The position numbers were made by a program, and so were the translations under genes. Of a DNA stretch of 32,664 bases, positions 18,900-30,393 are shown in pieces. Positions within the stretch are counted from its first letter, which is position 1; the number at the start of each line of letters is the position of its first letter. Source of the DNA: Fragilaria crotonensis (Eukaryota > Bacillariophyta > Fragilariophyceae > Fragilariales > Fragilariaceae); assembly GCA_022925895.1 (NCBI GenBank), contig JAKSYS010000694.1, positions 1 to 32,664 of the forward strand, in the 5' to 3' direction. The notes beneath the pieces were generated by a model that was not told the DNA's origin, did not search any database, and was given only the letters and a program-made list of their open reading frames with translations.

Positions 18900-21800
18900 A
18901 TGACCAGATGTATCAACAAAGCTTGTCAAGGCAGCTCGTACATTGCTAACTACGCGGAGCTTCCCAACGGTACGAAGCTCGACATGTATATACAGCATCA
19001 ACGATGTAATGGGGAGACAAAAAAGTCCTATTACTATTACATTACTAAGAACGGAACAGCAAAACCAACCCTTCCTTCAGCGCGTAATGCAGCAGCCTGG
19101 GAAGCAGATGTTGTTGCTGTCAATAGGCTTCTCCCTCCAGCGACCCGTCAACGGCCCGAACTTGTCAACGTCGTACTCAGCACCAACAACGACACCAATA
19201 AAAAACGACGACCACCACCACCACCATCCTCGTCTCCGGACGAGGATGCAGCAGAAATAAAGAGGTCAAGACGACACGGTAGATTGTTGAATGGGGGAGC
19301 TCCATAGCGCCATCGTGTGATGACGCTACTTCATCGCCCGACGATGATGCCATTTTGGCATCGTCGTCTGAGGTGACATCTTGAAGCAGCCATAGATATC
19401 ACTGAAGAACACACGGCGGCAGTAGGTAGCCAAGATGACATCCACAGTAACAATGTTTCTTCATTGGCTTCCTCGCATCGTCATTCTGAAACGTATTGGG
19501 ACTCTCCTGAAGCCAAAAAGCTGTTCCGACCGCTAGATTCTGAGCCCACTGTCATTGCTGCCATCGATAACCAAATCGAAACCCTTCGACACGTCAACAA
19601 GAGTGCAAATGCTTGCGTCGACATCATCGCTGGAAATCTCGAGGACGAACTAAACGAAGACGATATCACACAACATCAAAATGGGTCATTCAACAGAAAG
19701 CACAATATCTTGCTTATCCCTGCAACTTGCGAAGGACGAGATGAACGCGTGGACATGGGAAAAATGCTGTGAGCATGCAGTCTGTCAACTAGAAAGGCAA
19801 GGCGTGACATACGCTACTCACCATGAAACTGTTTGCAAATGGTACCGAAGCTTCCGCAAGACACGTTGCTTTCTCATTCCGCAAACCAAGAAAAACCTTC
19901 CGCCATTTCTCCAAGATAATCCAGACATCTGTACCAATATAAAGGAATATGCTCAGGAGAACCTTGACACACTCAGCATCAAGATGCTCAGTGAATACAT
20001 CCACGACAAAGTCTTACCAAACCTAATCATGGACATTTTGAACGAGACAGAGAAAAGTGTGAGGCAATGATGGCAACCAAGAAGGACGAATACAACAACC
20101 ACCTTCGGCTTGTTCTCAAGCAATATGGGCTTACCTGCGTGAGCCCTGCAACAGTCTACCGCTGGATGATCCGCCTTGGCTTCCGGTATCAGCCAACTCG
20201 CAAAGGTATTACGTCGATGGCCACGAACGACCGGCCACAATACAATATAGATGGGATTTCTGTCGGCGCTATTTTTCATATGAAAGAAGGATGCATCGCT
20301 GGGTGCAAGTAACCGAAACTGTGGCAAAGCAACTTGAGAACGAGGATATGATTGCAAAAGGAAGCGGTTACTCTTACCTTACTAATGACTCGACTCCAAT
20401 GCGAGAATACCATGTCGACAGCTTTGACCCCAAAAAGAGCAAAGAGTTCTTAGAACAAACTGTGACAACCGAATTTGGTGGCAACCTCTCTGTCCGCATT
20501 CAACCATCTTCCAAGCCATTGATAAGTTTTGGGCACGACGAATGCATATTCAAACAGTTTCCAACGCCCACGAAACAGTGGTACGGTCCCAACAAAGAAA
20601 CGTTCATTCGCCCGAAAGATGATGGACATGGGATAATGATCTCTGCTTTTCAATCGAGGGAATTTGGATTTGGCCTTGATGTGACGGAGGCAGACCTGAA
20701 AGAAGTGAACAGACGACGAAGGGGTTAGATATCGTGACACACAAGCTGCACTCGAAACGAGGAAAAGCGAATACAAGTCTCCACTTACAACTTCTCCGTT
20801 CGTTCGGGAGTTTGAGTACGGACAAAACGCAGATGGCTACTGGACATACCAGCACATGGTGCTGCAGCTTGAGGACTGCGTGGACGTTCTCAATGTTAAG
20901 TATCCTCAAGAATATGACTTTCTCTTTCTATTCGACCACTCTTGTGGTCACGATCGACAACGAGAGGACGGATTAAATGTGGAGAAGATGTCAAAAACCT
21001 ACGGAGGACGAGCGCAGCGGAAGATGCGTGAGACAATGATCAAACAAAGTCAAGGATACCTCGGCCCGCACTCACCTAAGCTTCAAGTCGGAGACACGCA
21101 ATCGATGGTCTTCAATGCAATGGACTCAGGTCCTTTCTGGATGACAGCAGTGCAGCGGGAGGAAACTCGTCATGACCGAATTCTGGACGAGCCTACAACG
21201 CGAGTTCACAAAGGACGAGCTAGTTCGAGCGCTGAAGGAACGAGGAGTTAGCGCAAAGGCAGGAAACCAGCAGTACAAAAAATTGCACAAGAGCATGGCT
21301 TACCAATAAAGGAGACGAAGCCAAAAGTTGTCGAGGATGGGAGGCTAAACCAAAGGGCCTCCTACAGGTTCTTTGGGAACGCGGGATTGTTGATGAGTCA
21401 AGGCTTTCAGACTATACAATCAACGGAAGGCAAAACGGGTATGGTATAGTCGACAAAACCTTCGCCTTGAAGTCATTGATGGCCAACTGCCTCGACTTTG
21501 AGGAGGAAGAGACACTTCTTCAATCAATGGGAAGAGAAATGGGGGTTCTTGTGGATCGGACGCCGAAATGCCACTGCGAGATGGCGGGGGAGGGGATTGA
21601 GTACTCGTGGGGATGCGCCAAAAACAGTTTCCGTCGTGTGCCCTTGAATCGGAGACGTGGGAAGGACAACTTTCGAAACGTCGTCAGAATGTGCCTGTCA
21701 AGAGAAAAGGTGTTAGTGACAGAGCGAATCCGATTATTCTCAAGACGAGCAAGGTCTTACATCTGCGCATATTATATGATTTGGTGCAATCGACAGGAGA

Positions 21801-21952
21801 GAGGAAGTGATGAAGTGAACGAAAGTGCACTCACAACAGATCCCGTCAAGATGGAGAAGATGATTAAACACTTCAAAACGCATCGTTGCGCACTCGATTT
21901 TGATCACAGCTTTTGCAAGGCGACATTCATTGACTTAACGAACGAAGATTAA
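18900..21952 (+). pseudogene. IS630/Tc1-like DDE transposase with long insertion, inactivated
   Basis: Successive frames form one long protein interrupted by stops and frame changes near 19307, 19690, 20068, 20206, 20726, 21190, 21296 and 21345. Legible parts in order: an N-terminal Cys-containing segment (18900-19307, perhaps zinc-binding); a DNA-binding-like region (WTWEKCCEHAV, VCKWYRSFRKTRCF); a second helix-turn-helix-like piece (LTCVSPATVYRWMIRLGF); then the catalytic region with D1 in GHDEC (codon at 20537), D2 in FDHSCGHDRQ (20934), and E in GEGIEYSWGCAKNSFRR (21599). The last motif matches the NPIExxW...KR motif of IS630/Tc1 transposases. Between D2 and E lie about 220 codons instead of the usual 34 or so. 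Conserved words elsewhere include GDTQSMVF, DSGPFW and KTHRCALDFD. No element ends were found. The first block (to 19307) may or may not belong to the same protein. Confidence 0.75.
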
Positions 21953-22746
21953 TGGCAAAGAACAGTAACAACTGAATAGAATGTGACAATACCATTTATG
22001 ACGACGACAACAATGGAAAGATCAACTTACGTTTGTTATGGATGACCCCCGCCAGATGGATCTTTGAGGCTCAAGGAATTGCTGATGTCACACTCCGAAA
22101 ATTTGTAAACAGAATATATTCTATACTGCATTGTACGTCTTGCTACTATTCCAAGCATTAGCGTGCACCCAGCCATAAAATTACGCAATTTACGGTAGAT
22201 GGTACGGTAGCAGCACATGAGACATGTCGACATGTCTATATCACGAACTGTCGAGGGTAGAGCTAGGGTTAGGGTTTTTCAGTGACGTCTTGCATACAAC
22301 AGTTTGTTGTGTTAATGTGTACTCCGAGTATGTTTGTATGTTTACTCGGAGTACTACTTACTTGCAACCCTGCAGACGTGACTTGTACGCATCCTCCGTA
22401 CATAGTCAAAGTCCACCCCTCACACCCCCTATCTACAGCTCACTTGCTGAACTGAAGGTGTGTTTCGACCATGGTGATGCGCCTCGCTATTGAATGGATT
22501 AATCGATGACTCTTGTTTTCTGTATAACGCATGTAAAGGATGAGGATGTCTGAAGTGGCGAGAGATGTGGAATGCACTGACCGGTTTTCTTTTTTATTCG
22601 ACCATTGTCTCCTTTTTTGCATTAGTGTCTTGATTTCCCCCTTTCGACGTCCGGCGTTACGTGTGTTGTCTTTTGCAATGCATCGTTTTGATAACGTATC
22701 TCTCACCGCTTCCCCCTTGATTCATTAGTAACCTTAACATTCTAAA
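21953..22746. other. Upstream region of the eL43 gene; no other gene
   Basis: It contains two TACTCSGAGTA palindromes (about 22320 and 22343) and a short telomere-like TAGGGTTAGGG at about 22264. The last few hundred bases should include the promoter and 5' UTR of the ribosomal protein gene. Confidence 0.5.
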
Positions 22747-23031
22747 ATGGGAAAGCGTACCAAGAAGGTCGGAATCACAGGAAAGTATGGAACCCGATAT
22801 GGTTCCACACTTCGTAAGCTTCTTCGAAAGATTGAAGTCTCCCAGCACTCCACTTACCATTGCGCTTTCTGCGGTAAGGACACTGTCAAGCGCACTTGTG
22901 TTGGTATCTGGAACTGCAAATCCTGCCGCAAGACTGTTGCCGGAGGTGCTTACTCGCTCTCAACTGCTTCGGCTGTGACAGTGCGCTCTACAATCGGACG
23001 TCTGCGAAGAATGCAGGCCGAGAACGTTTAA
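22747..23031 (+). CDS. RPL37A: 60S ribosomal protein eL43 (L37A)
   Basis: 94 residues, single exon, ATG at 22747. The start [19 protein letters not shown] and end ([20 protein letters not shown]) are those of eukaryotic L37A, and the length is normal (about 92). The zinc-ribbon has two CxxC pairs, CAFC (residues about 39-42) and CKSC (about 57-60). The protein is a component of the cytosolic large subunit. The gene is convergent with the USP32-like gene, leaving 167 bp between stop codons. No intron is needed. Confidence 0.97.
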   Translation: MGKRTKKVGITGKYGTRYGSTLRKLLRKIEVSQHSTYHCAFCGKDTVKRTCVGIWNCKSCRKTVAGGAYSLSTASAVTVRSTIGRLRRMQAENV

Positions 23032-23198
23032 AGAAACACTTAGCGAAATTGATTGGATGCTGAACTTTTGTATTACTTGTACTCTTCAGTTGTCACATAG
23101 TATCCCAGCGATCGCGGTCACTGTTTATCGTTGATTGAGCATCACGAGCAGAGAAAAAGTGTTGGGTATTGAGGTACTACGAGTACAGCCTATCACCC

Positions 23199-26100
23199 CT
23201 AACTAATGGTGCAACGATCAGATCGGGCCTTCATCAGACTTTCCAATTCTTCCTCTGTCATCCCTTTGCCAGCGCGAGCGTGGATGTCCCAGAAGTCTTC
23301 GAGCCTGGCGTCTTTGACGTCCCTTCGGATGTAAAAAAGAATGTAGGCGGAGGAGTCGACGACGTCGCGACTATGAATCTCGTACACTTGCGCGTCGTTG
23401 AAAAGACGCCACTGGCCGTCGACTTCGGACTTAAGGGATGCAACGTAGTGGCCTCCTGATAACGCTCCCTGGTGATGGACAACCGCGTAGAGATCGTACA
23501 GCATGGCACCCGCAGTGCGACCGCTGTAGTTTGACATAGACATTGGATCATCCACAGTTTCAGGATGATTGACTCCATTGTCTTCGAGATAGCTTTCGTG
23601 GTTGTAGCTCAGTGGATCAAGGGGATCAAAAAAAGGGTCGAGATCGTGATCTAAGTCCCTCCCGTTATCCACAGTTGCGTGCGTCCCAGCTTCCGGCGGA
23701 CCCTCTTCGTTGCCATCAGCGGAGGTCGCTGAGTCAGGGGCGAGTATACGAGATAGATCAAGCCCTTCCACCGGAAACACAACCAGGTCTCGAAGCTTTC
23801 TCCTCGCGTGTTGCGTGAATTGGAAGCGTTTCAACTGGATGATGACGACAGGCGGAAGTCTCCAAAGGCTCATTCGTTTTGTCTGAACCCTGAAGTCCTT
23901 GCAACTGGAGCAATATGCCTCAGGTATCTTCTCTTCCTTGGCAAAGGCATCAAGGCAATCTTCAAGGGTGATGGTTCCTCCGTATTGCCCTTTCTTCTTT
24001 GCATCGTCGTTGCAGGATGCGTGGTTTCTGATGTTGATGGTGGACGGGGTCTTCACTGAAAACGGAGACTGTGGCACCGGTTGGTCGGGTTGATTCGCTC
24101 GAGCTCCGAACCCACTGGTGGCTACATCTACCGCAAAGTGCCAATCGACGGAGATACTGTCTCCGCAGGCAACAATCGTAGGATAATCATCATCAGGAAC
24201 CAAGCAACCAATGCAGCACTGATACCAAGGACACAAAGCACACCGTCGTCCTTCACGCGACGTTATTCGCAATCGGAAGCCGTACCTAGGAATTGGCCCC
24301 GCTGCAACAACTTCCATTTCAGAGAGGGTTCTTTGCCTTCGTTGTCGCGTAGGCTTCCCAGCATCGCCTACTTTTACCTCAGACTCTCCACCCTCTGTCG
24401 CCTCGGTTCCGAGAAGGAAACGAAGAGCTGACCTGGGAACAAGTCGCCTTAGTCGCAGTGCGACAAGGTCGTACAGCTCCTTACCAGAGTATTCCTCCAG
24501 GTCGTTGACACGAAGTAGCAATGGCGTTCCAAAGACTTGGTGTGTGAAAGGATGCACAATGTCTCGATTCAGTATCTCCACACGTCTCTGAGCCAACGCA
24601 AGAAAGGAATAGCGTGGGTCATTCCCTGCCTCATCTTCGTCATCCTCGAGCTCTTCGTCGCCTTCCAAGTTAACAGAAATCGACTTGAATTTGCTTTCAA
24701 TGACTTCATTCTCCTTGTCACCGTCCGTAACGATAGGGCTTTCTCCAACTTCGTCATACTCCTCGGAGCTACTTTCTTCCTCCTCTGCATCAGCGTCATC
24801 GTCATCGTCATCCTCAGTGTCGTCTGGGAGTTTGTCGAGCTCGTAGATGTGAAGCGTCGGTAATTCTCCAGTTTCCTTATGCTGCAGGTCAGGAAGAGCC
24901 CAGGTGTTCTGCAGTAGGCAGCAGTCAGAATTGAAATAGCTCACAAACGCACAATATGTCCTTGGTTTCTTACCGGTGCAATCTTGAATATATAACCGTC
25001 TCGCATATCGACCACTGCCATGTTCTGTGCCCGCTCCCGCAGCGCCTCTTCGAATTCGTCGTTAGTCACTTCTCCGTCTTCAGCATCATCGGAAGTGCTC
25101 CTGTTTGCAGTAAGAGGTTCGCCGGTCTCGTCTGCGTGCAGGACTCTTGCCAATGCCAGAAGCACGTCAGCAAGTTTCCCGTCGTGGCGAACTCGGACTG
25201 AGTACTTAAGAATCGGTGCACTTTCGCTAATGGTGTAGTAAATGAGTGACACAGAAACCTGGTCGTCTTCTGGTAAGGGAAGTTGCAAGAAAGAGAAGGG
25301 TTCAAAACGAGCGCTCTCGTACTTGCAACTCCTGCAAGTTAGCAAGCTCTTGTATTGTCCGGTGAAGAGGGCAACGATAATCGACATCTCTCGTTTCAAA
25401 TGATTTGACCACCAAATGTCAGCCAGTTCACCATCAGGTCTACCGTCGGAATCCGGTGCTTCGATGTAAGGTTTGTCAACAATGCGATTAAGATCCTCCG
25501 ATAAACCACCTAACAAGAACGCGAGAAGCTCTTGTGCATCATGTTGCTCATTTCCAGCGAAATGTTCATTGAACTTTCCAAGCGATTCCTTGAACGTCTT
25601 CGGTGTGAGCGCTGGTGCGCTCACCGGGGCGTAGGAGCCGGGAGCTGTGATTCGTTTTTGAGAGTGGGATTGCGCAGCTTGACTAAGTCGCTTCCACATT
25701 GAGTTGATCAGCACAGCCGTAACTTGTGCTAATTTCCCTTGATGACCAAGCGGATTTGTCTTGTTAATATCATTCAAATAGACCTTGGAAGTGAAGTAAT
25801 CCCGGAAAATCGGTGTGTGGCTAAGGCACTGTATGGAAGAGTTAAGGTAGCAGGTATTTCTGTTTGAAGTTTTTGTAAGTGACATGGATGAGAACGAAAA
25901 CAAGCATAGCACAGAACCTACCCCATATTGTAGAGGCCCACTATGCCATTTCCAGTATCCGGCTCGCCTGGTGTGTGACTGAGGTCTCCCAGACGTGTTT
26001 TCTCGTGGAATGTCCAGGATTTTCCATCCAATCCCCGAGGCCATAGCCCACTGACTGGATCCTTCAGTTCCAAGAGCAGGCGTATCTTGCTCGACGGTGC

Positions 26101-28607
26101 AACCTCCCCTGTTCCCGCTCTTCGATTTCTCTGTTCCAAAATATTAAGTTCAAGTTGAAGCAGCCAATCCTCTGCTTTATCACCATTTGCCGGGTGGTGC
26201 CTGGTCGGCTCATCGTGTGTGCTCTCCATCATCCAAAGTCTACCAAGTTTTGGATCTACATCGAGCCCCTTGCACAACTGAACCAAAACAACTCCAACAG
26301 GGCTGACCCTACTGACCGGAGCATATTGCTGGAAAGGTCTAGCTTCACCCCGCGAGGCCGCATCGCACATGAAAACTGTGACGAACAATGGGTACAACTC
26401 GATCTCATACTCGGTTCTCACCCTCGGCGAACGGCTATGGACGGATGGAGGACCATTGGTTGGAACATACCTGGCAACGGCTCTGTGAATTGGAGGACCT
26501 CCGTCGTACCACGCCTGCAATGCAGACCACGCTAGGGGCGGCACAATTTCATAATCATGTTTCCATCGAATATCAGGCTTGAGGGCCAAAGTGCCATTGT
26601 CAGCGAGAAGCGAGGTGTTGTTGATCTTGCCGAGGTTACGAGCATCAGCCCCAATGACTTCCCTCCCATCTGCTATATCACTGTCACTACCGCCAACGCG
26701 CTGCACGTGGGCGATCCAACGTTTGAACCACTTGTCCTCAATAACGTACCATACAGTGCCTCTTGGTCCTCGCCTTGCGGCCGCTGTTTGAGGATAGCGA
26801 TATTTGTGACGACGTTGAATTTCGACCACCAGCGCTTCCTCCATAGAAGCCCTAGTTGGCGGAAGGCCGAAAAAGACAGAGGCGATCAACTTCAGCTCAA
26901 CCAATAGCGGTCCGGCACGTCGCTGCGACAATGGCAGTCCAGATGGGTCCTTCGAGTAATGCCACTTACAAAAACTGTCGAAGGTAAGCTCGTCACCATC
27001 CACGCCAGCAGCCTCTAGGCAGTAATCCACAAGTTTCGAAAGAGTGATCTGCTCCCCCTTCGTATAGTTGGGGGGCAATAAACTCAGCATGGAGGCTGCA
27101 CTGACATTTACCAGCGACTCCCCTAGAACTGGTTTTCTGACTACTGGAGGGAGCATGCGGTTGCTTTCGTCCTCATTCTCGGGCGGTCGATCAACCTCAA
27201 GTCGAAAGATTTGATGTTCCAACAAAAAGAGCAGCATGTCCCCAACTTGGTCTCGAGACAAGCTTCGGTGACCGCCAGTAGACCCGAATACCTTGAACAC
27301 GAACCGCATGAGAGGCAACTCGGAAGTGATATCCCCTCGAATCTTGTCTCCAGGTTGTCGCACAGCATCACAACCGAATTGCAAAACATCAAAGAGAGCC
27401 CAGAAACGGGGCGACGGATCGTCCTCTCCAGTGGGACAAGCGCCACTCTGAAACACTCGTTCGGCCAAGTCTCTGGGCAGATATCCGCCGTGACCCATTT
27501 CATCATTCGCAGTGCTAACAGCATTCACAAAGGCATCTTGCGAAATGACGTGCCGAGGTTTTCTTGCAGTCTTTTTATCCTCCTCTTCTTGCGCTTCTCT
27601 CATAACGTCACCTTGCACCACGCGGTTAGTCTCGACCAAAGAATGGAATCGACGTTTGATTTCGTAAAGGTTTGCCAGACCGTAGGTCTGACAGAGGAAT
27701 TCCAAGGATCGATTGGAGGCAGTCAACGCATCAAGATACGCGTTCACGGAGGGTGGTAGCGGATTCAAAGGAACCATGTTGTCACCCAAGATTGCCATCC
27801 AATCGAGCAAAATATGGTGACGGTTGAGGGCCGTGTGGCGAATGCCGTTGGCGAACTGAGCAGGTGTTAGGTGCTGCAGGAGTACCTGCCCAGGCTTATC
27901 TGAATCGTCACGTGCTTCAAACATACGGTCGAGCATCTTTCGAACTGAGGTTGTCTTGTAGCAATCTTCGCCGTGCACGTCGCTGAGGAATCGATGTAAA
28001 GTATCTCTCGGCACGTAGCCTTTCTTTTGATAGGAATCATAGACTCGATAAGCTAGAACGGACAGCATCATGGTGGCATAGTCTGCGCGACTCTCCAAAT
28101 CCTCTGTAGATGAGCTTGAACGAGGAAGGGCTTGAATAATTCGGTACTCTCGACAAATAGCCACTGCAATCAAGATATCTGGTAGCAACACCACTGGCGG
28201 CAATGGGTTCGGACCATTGGCAGCGTAATTGTTCGCAGATGCACTCAGCGCATGAACCCAGCAATCGAACAGCCCCAAGTGACCTCCTGGAGCATTGAAG
28301 GGAACGGCTGGGGACGGAACCATGAACTTTTTATGAAACTCGGTTTATCAAGCCCAGAGGTGCGTCGAGTGAGACGGTTCCAGTGCGTTAAAATATTTTG
28401 AGGAACGTCGTTGTCACCGGGGTCGTAGAACAAGGCCTTGGTCAAGACCGTAACATCCTCATTTGTGGGAGGCTTAGTTGGCGTTCGAAAGCATAGAAAG
28501 GAGCGAACCACCCAAGTGACTGTGTCTTTGCCTAAAATGTGGCACGCTTCTGCAACAGGCAAAATCCCAGACAAATTCGACCTGATTTGCTTTGGCAAAG
28601 TACTCAT
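23199..28607 (-). CDS. USP32-like ubiquitin-specific protease (deubiquitinase)
   Basis: Three exons, complement(23199..24908, 24974..25859, 25922..28607), giving about 1760 residues if one base is added in the T5 run at 28328-28332 (see findings). Introns of 65 bp (24909-24973) and 62 bp (25860-25921) are GT-AG and join in phase, the latter inside the Cys box (NMG + NTCYLNSSIQ). Order of parts: N-terminal EF-hand-like helical region (to about 480), with a degenerate loop at FKVFGSTGGHRSLSRDQ; DUSP domain (VWYVIEDKWFKRWIAHV); a ubiquitin-like region (LVQLCKGLDVDPKLGRLWMM); peptidase C19 domain with Cys about 899, a YCSSC zinc pair, and the His box GALSGGHYV (His about 1678) followed by FND. 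An acidic insert lies in the catalytic domain (IYELDKLPDDTEDDDDDD). It removes ubiquitin from proteins. In animals USP32 works at endosomes. No prenylation motif is seen at the C-terminus here. Confidence 0.9.
24909..24973 (-). other. Intron 2 of the USP32-like gene
   Basis: The donor CCG|GTAAGA starts at 24973 and the acceptor CTACTGCAG|AAC ends at 24909. Splicing joins IAP to NTWALPDL. Confidence 0.85.
25860..25921 (-). other. Intron 1 of the USP32-like gene, within the Cys box
   Basis: The donor ATGGG|GTAGGT starts at 25921 and the acceptor CAAACAG|AAAT ends at 25860. Joining restores the family motif GLYNMGNTCYLNSSIQC, which makes this intron certain. Confidence 0.95.
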
Positions 28608-29098
28608 TATTAATAGGTCTGGAACGGCAAGGGATTCCGCAAGGGGAGGGTCTCTTGTCTCTACAGAGTGCCAATATTACTTCAAAGCAAGTCGTAGGTT
28701 AGATTACCCTCGTGCAACCAACGAAATGGTGGAAGCCTACAGATTTCAATGACCGCCGAAACGATCCTGCAGAGGTTGCGGTGGCACGCACAGGGCACAG
28801 TAGGTCTTCGTGAAGGAAAATGTTTCCGTCCCAATTTTCCCAACGGGTCCAGTATTCGTATAATTGTACTTGTACGCCGAGTGGAATACAAGATGTACGT
28901 TGATTCAACGCATGATCAATATCTCTATCCCTACTATGAGCATTCATGAAAATCGAATCTACTGTAACGATGATTTCGTCTGCTTGGACAAACACTCTTT
29001 GTGTGGTGTGAGGGACAAATAGTGTCTACTTGTACGCAAACCCAAATACCGTCCGTAGTCACCACAACACCAAATCCTCGACAATTTGATTCTTGACC
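28608..29098. promoter_or_regulatory. Divergent intergenic region between the USP32-like gene and the lumenal protein gene
   Basis: About 490 bp separates the two divergent start codons (28607 minus, 29099 plus), so both promoters lie here. The short ORFs have no recognisable domain. No specific regulatory motif can be named with confidence. Confidence 0.5.
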
Positions 29099-29662
29099 AT
29101 GAAGCCCTTCCCCATCGTATTCCTCCTGCCAACTCTCTCGCTCGCCTTCGTCGCTCCAAATTTCCAATCGCAACCAACTTCCTTGCAATCTCATGCTTCT
29201 CGTCGAACGTTCGTAACAGACGCTGCCACTGGATTGTCACTTCTGCTCTTCACGCCTCAGTCCGCTGTAGCCAAGGAGGAGGCGATTCCAGCGACGCGAG
29301 AAAACGTTAAAAAAGCTTTTGATGATTTGCGTTACGAACTCAATGGAGGCGATGGTGGTGTTGCCCGGATGCAACGTGCGATTGATGCTGGCGATTGGGA
29401 GGGATTGATTGATATTACCAAGACCTATGATCAAATCTTGCGCAAGGGTCGGGTAGGACGCGTCAAGTCGTTTTTATCGGACAAAGAAAAGAGTATCACA
29501 ACCTTGTCGGCAAATGCTATTACTTTTGACTTGATTGGAATCAACAGGAATGCTAGACCTGGACAAGAGAACGCTGCAGAGGCGAATCGATATCTTGATG
29601 AACTGAGGACGGACCTACAACTTGTTATTGACAAGGAGAGACTTGTCGCTTATGTAGATTAA
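29099..29662 (+). CDS. Plastid thylakoid-lumen protein, Psb31/PsbQ-like
   Basis: 187 residues starting at ATG 29099; an in-frame TTG six bases upstream is not a plausible start. The N-terminus has three parts. A hydrophobic signal peptide (about 1-16) is followed by LAFVAP, with Phe at the first position after cleavage as in complex-plastid targeting. A Ser/Arg-rich transit-like stretch follows. Then comes a twin-arginine lumen signal (SRRTFVTDAATGLSLLLF) ending in SAVA-KEE. The mature part, about 130 residues, is helical and includes VKKAFDDLRYELNGGDGGV, GDWEGLIDITKTYDQILRKG and NAITFDLIGINRNARPG. This suggests a four-helix bundle like the extrinsic photosystem II proteins PsbQ and diatom Psb31. 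Lumen targeting is strongly supported; membership in the Psb31 family is my recollection of its sequence pattern and is moderate. It is convergent with the next gene. Confidence 0.8.
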   Translation: MKPFPIVFLLPTLSLAFVAPNFQSQPTSLQSHASRRTFVTDAATGLSLLLFTPQSAVAKEEAIPATRENVKKAFDDLRYELNGGDGGVARMQRAIDAGDWEGLIDITKTYDQILRKGRVGRVKSFLSDKEKSITTLSANAITFDLIGINRNARPGQENAAEANRYLDELRTDLQLVIDKERLVAYVD

Positions 29663-29796
29663 TGGCTAGCTAAAATAGGGTTGATGCTCATAAGAATTGA
29701 ATCGCGAAGAAACAAAATCGCAGGCGCAGATGATGCGCCATTGATGAACCCACTCCATGTCATGACGCCTCAAACATTCATTTCACTTCACATGCG

Positions 29797-30393
29797 TCAC
29801 ATCCACTTATGAAACACACTCAAGACCGAGACGAAATCTGTCGGCGCCTTGCCTGTTCGTGCTTCATCTTTTCCGGCAATCCCTTCGCAGTACGCTTGCA
29901 CCACTAGTTTTTCGGTAAACATTTTCGACACTGACTGCCCCTTGCTATTGCGTTTGACTTGCACCTCAATCCCGTCGTCACCGTCGACAGGTGGTCGAAC
30001 GAAAAACCGCATACCACCATCGACCGAACCCTTGTCTTGAGTCTTCTTGCGCAGGAACAAAACGTCGACTCCGCCATCGTGCGTAGGTAGGTATTGCAGT
30101 GGTTGCACGGGGAGTATTGCCGAAAATGGAAACGATTGGGTGTATCTTTGTACGACGGCCAGGGCCATGTCGGGGTCAACCTCGTCTAGTACGGTAAGGT
30201 GAAGTTTCAACAGCGTTTCCTCGTCAGTCATATCCAGAGCAGTTTCCCACGGGAACTCGGATTCTGAGGAGAATACTTGTGTCCCTGGTCGGCAGAAGGC
30301 TTTATGCGGGCCACATTTTGGCACTGTTGTAAACGCAGAACCTGCTTCAAAGACAATGCATGACAAGATTGCACTCAACTTCAGCGGACTCAT
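29797..30393 (-). CDS. Plastid-targeted protein of unknown function
   Basis: 198 residues, single exon, true ATG. A signal peptide (MSPLKLSAILSCIVFEAGSA) is followed by FTTVP, matching the ASAFAP-type cleavage motif with Phe at +1, and then a short basic, Ser-containing transit-like stretch. The mature part is soluble. Features visible: an acidic helix (MTDEETLLKLHLTVLDEVD), then ALAVVQRYTQSFPFSAILPV, a beta-rich middle (GGVDVLFLRKK, GGMRFFVRPPVDG, GIEVQVKR) and a closing helical stretch (VSKMFTEKLVVQAYCEGIAG). I do not recognise the family. No second lumen signal is seen, so the stroma is the likely location. It ends 134 bp from the stop of the lumenal protein gene, tail to tail. Confidence 0.75.
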   Translation of the reverse strand: MSPLKLSAILSCIVFEAGSAFTTVPKCGPHKAFCRPGTQVFSSESEFPWETALDMTDEETLLKLHLTVLDEVDPDMALAVVQRYTQSFPFSAILPVQPLQYLPTHDGGVDVLFLRKKTQDKGSVDGGMRFFVRPPVDGDDGIEVQVKRNSKGQSVSKMFTEKLVVQAYCEGIAGKDEARTGKAPTDFVSVLSVFHKWM

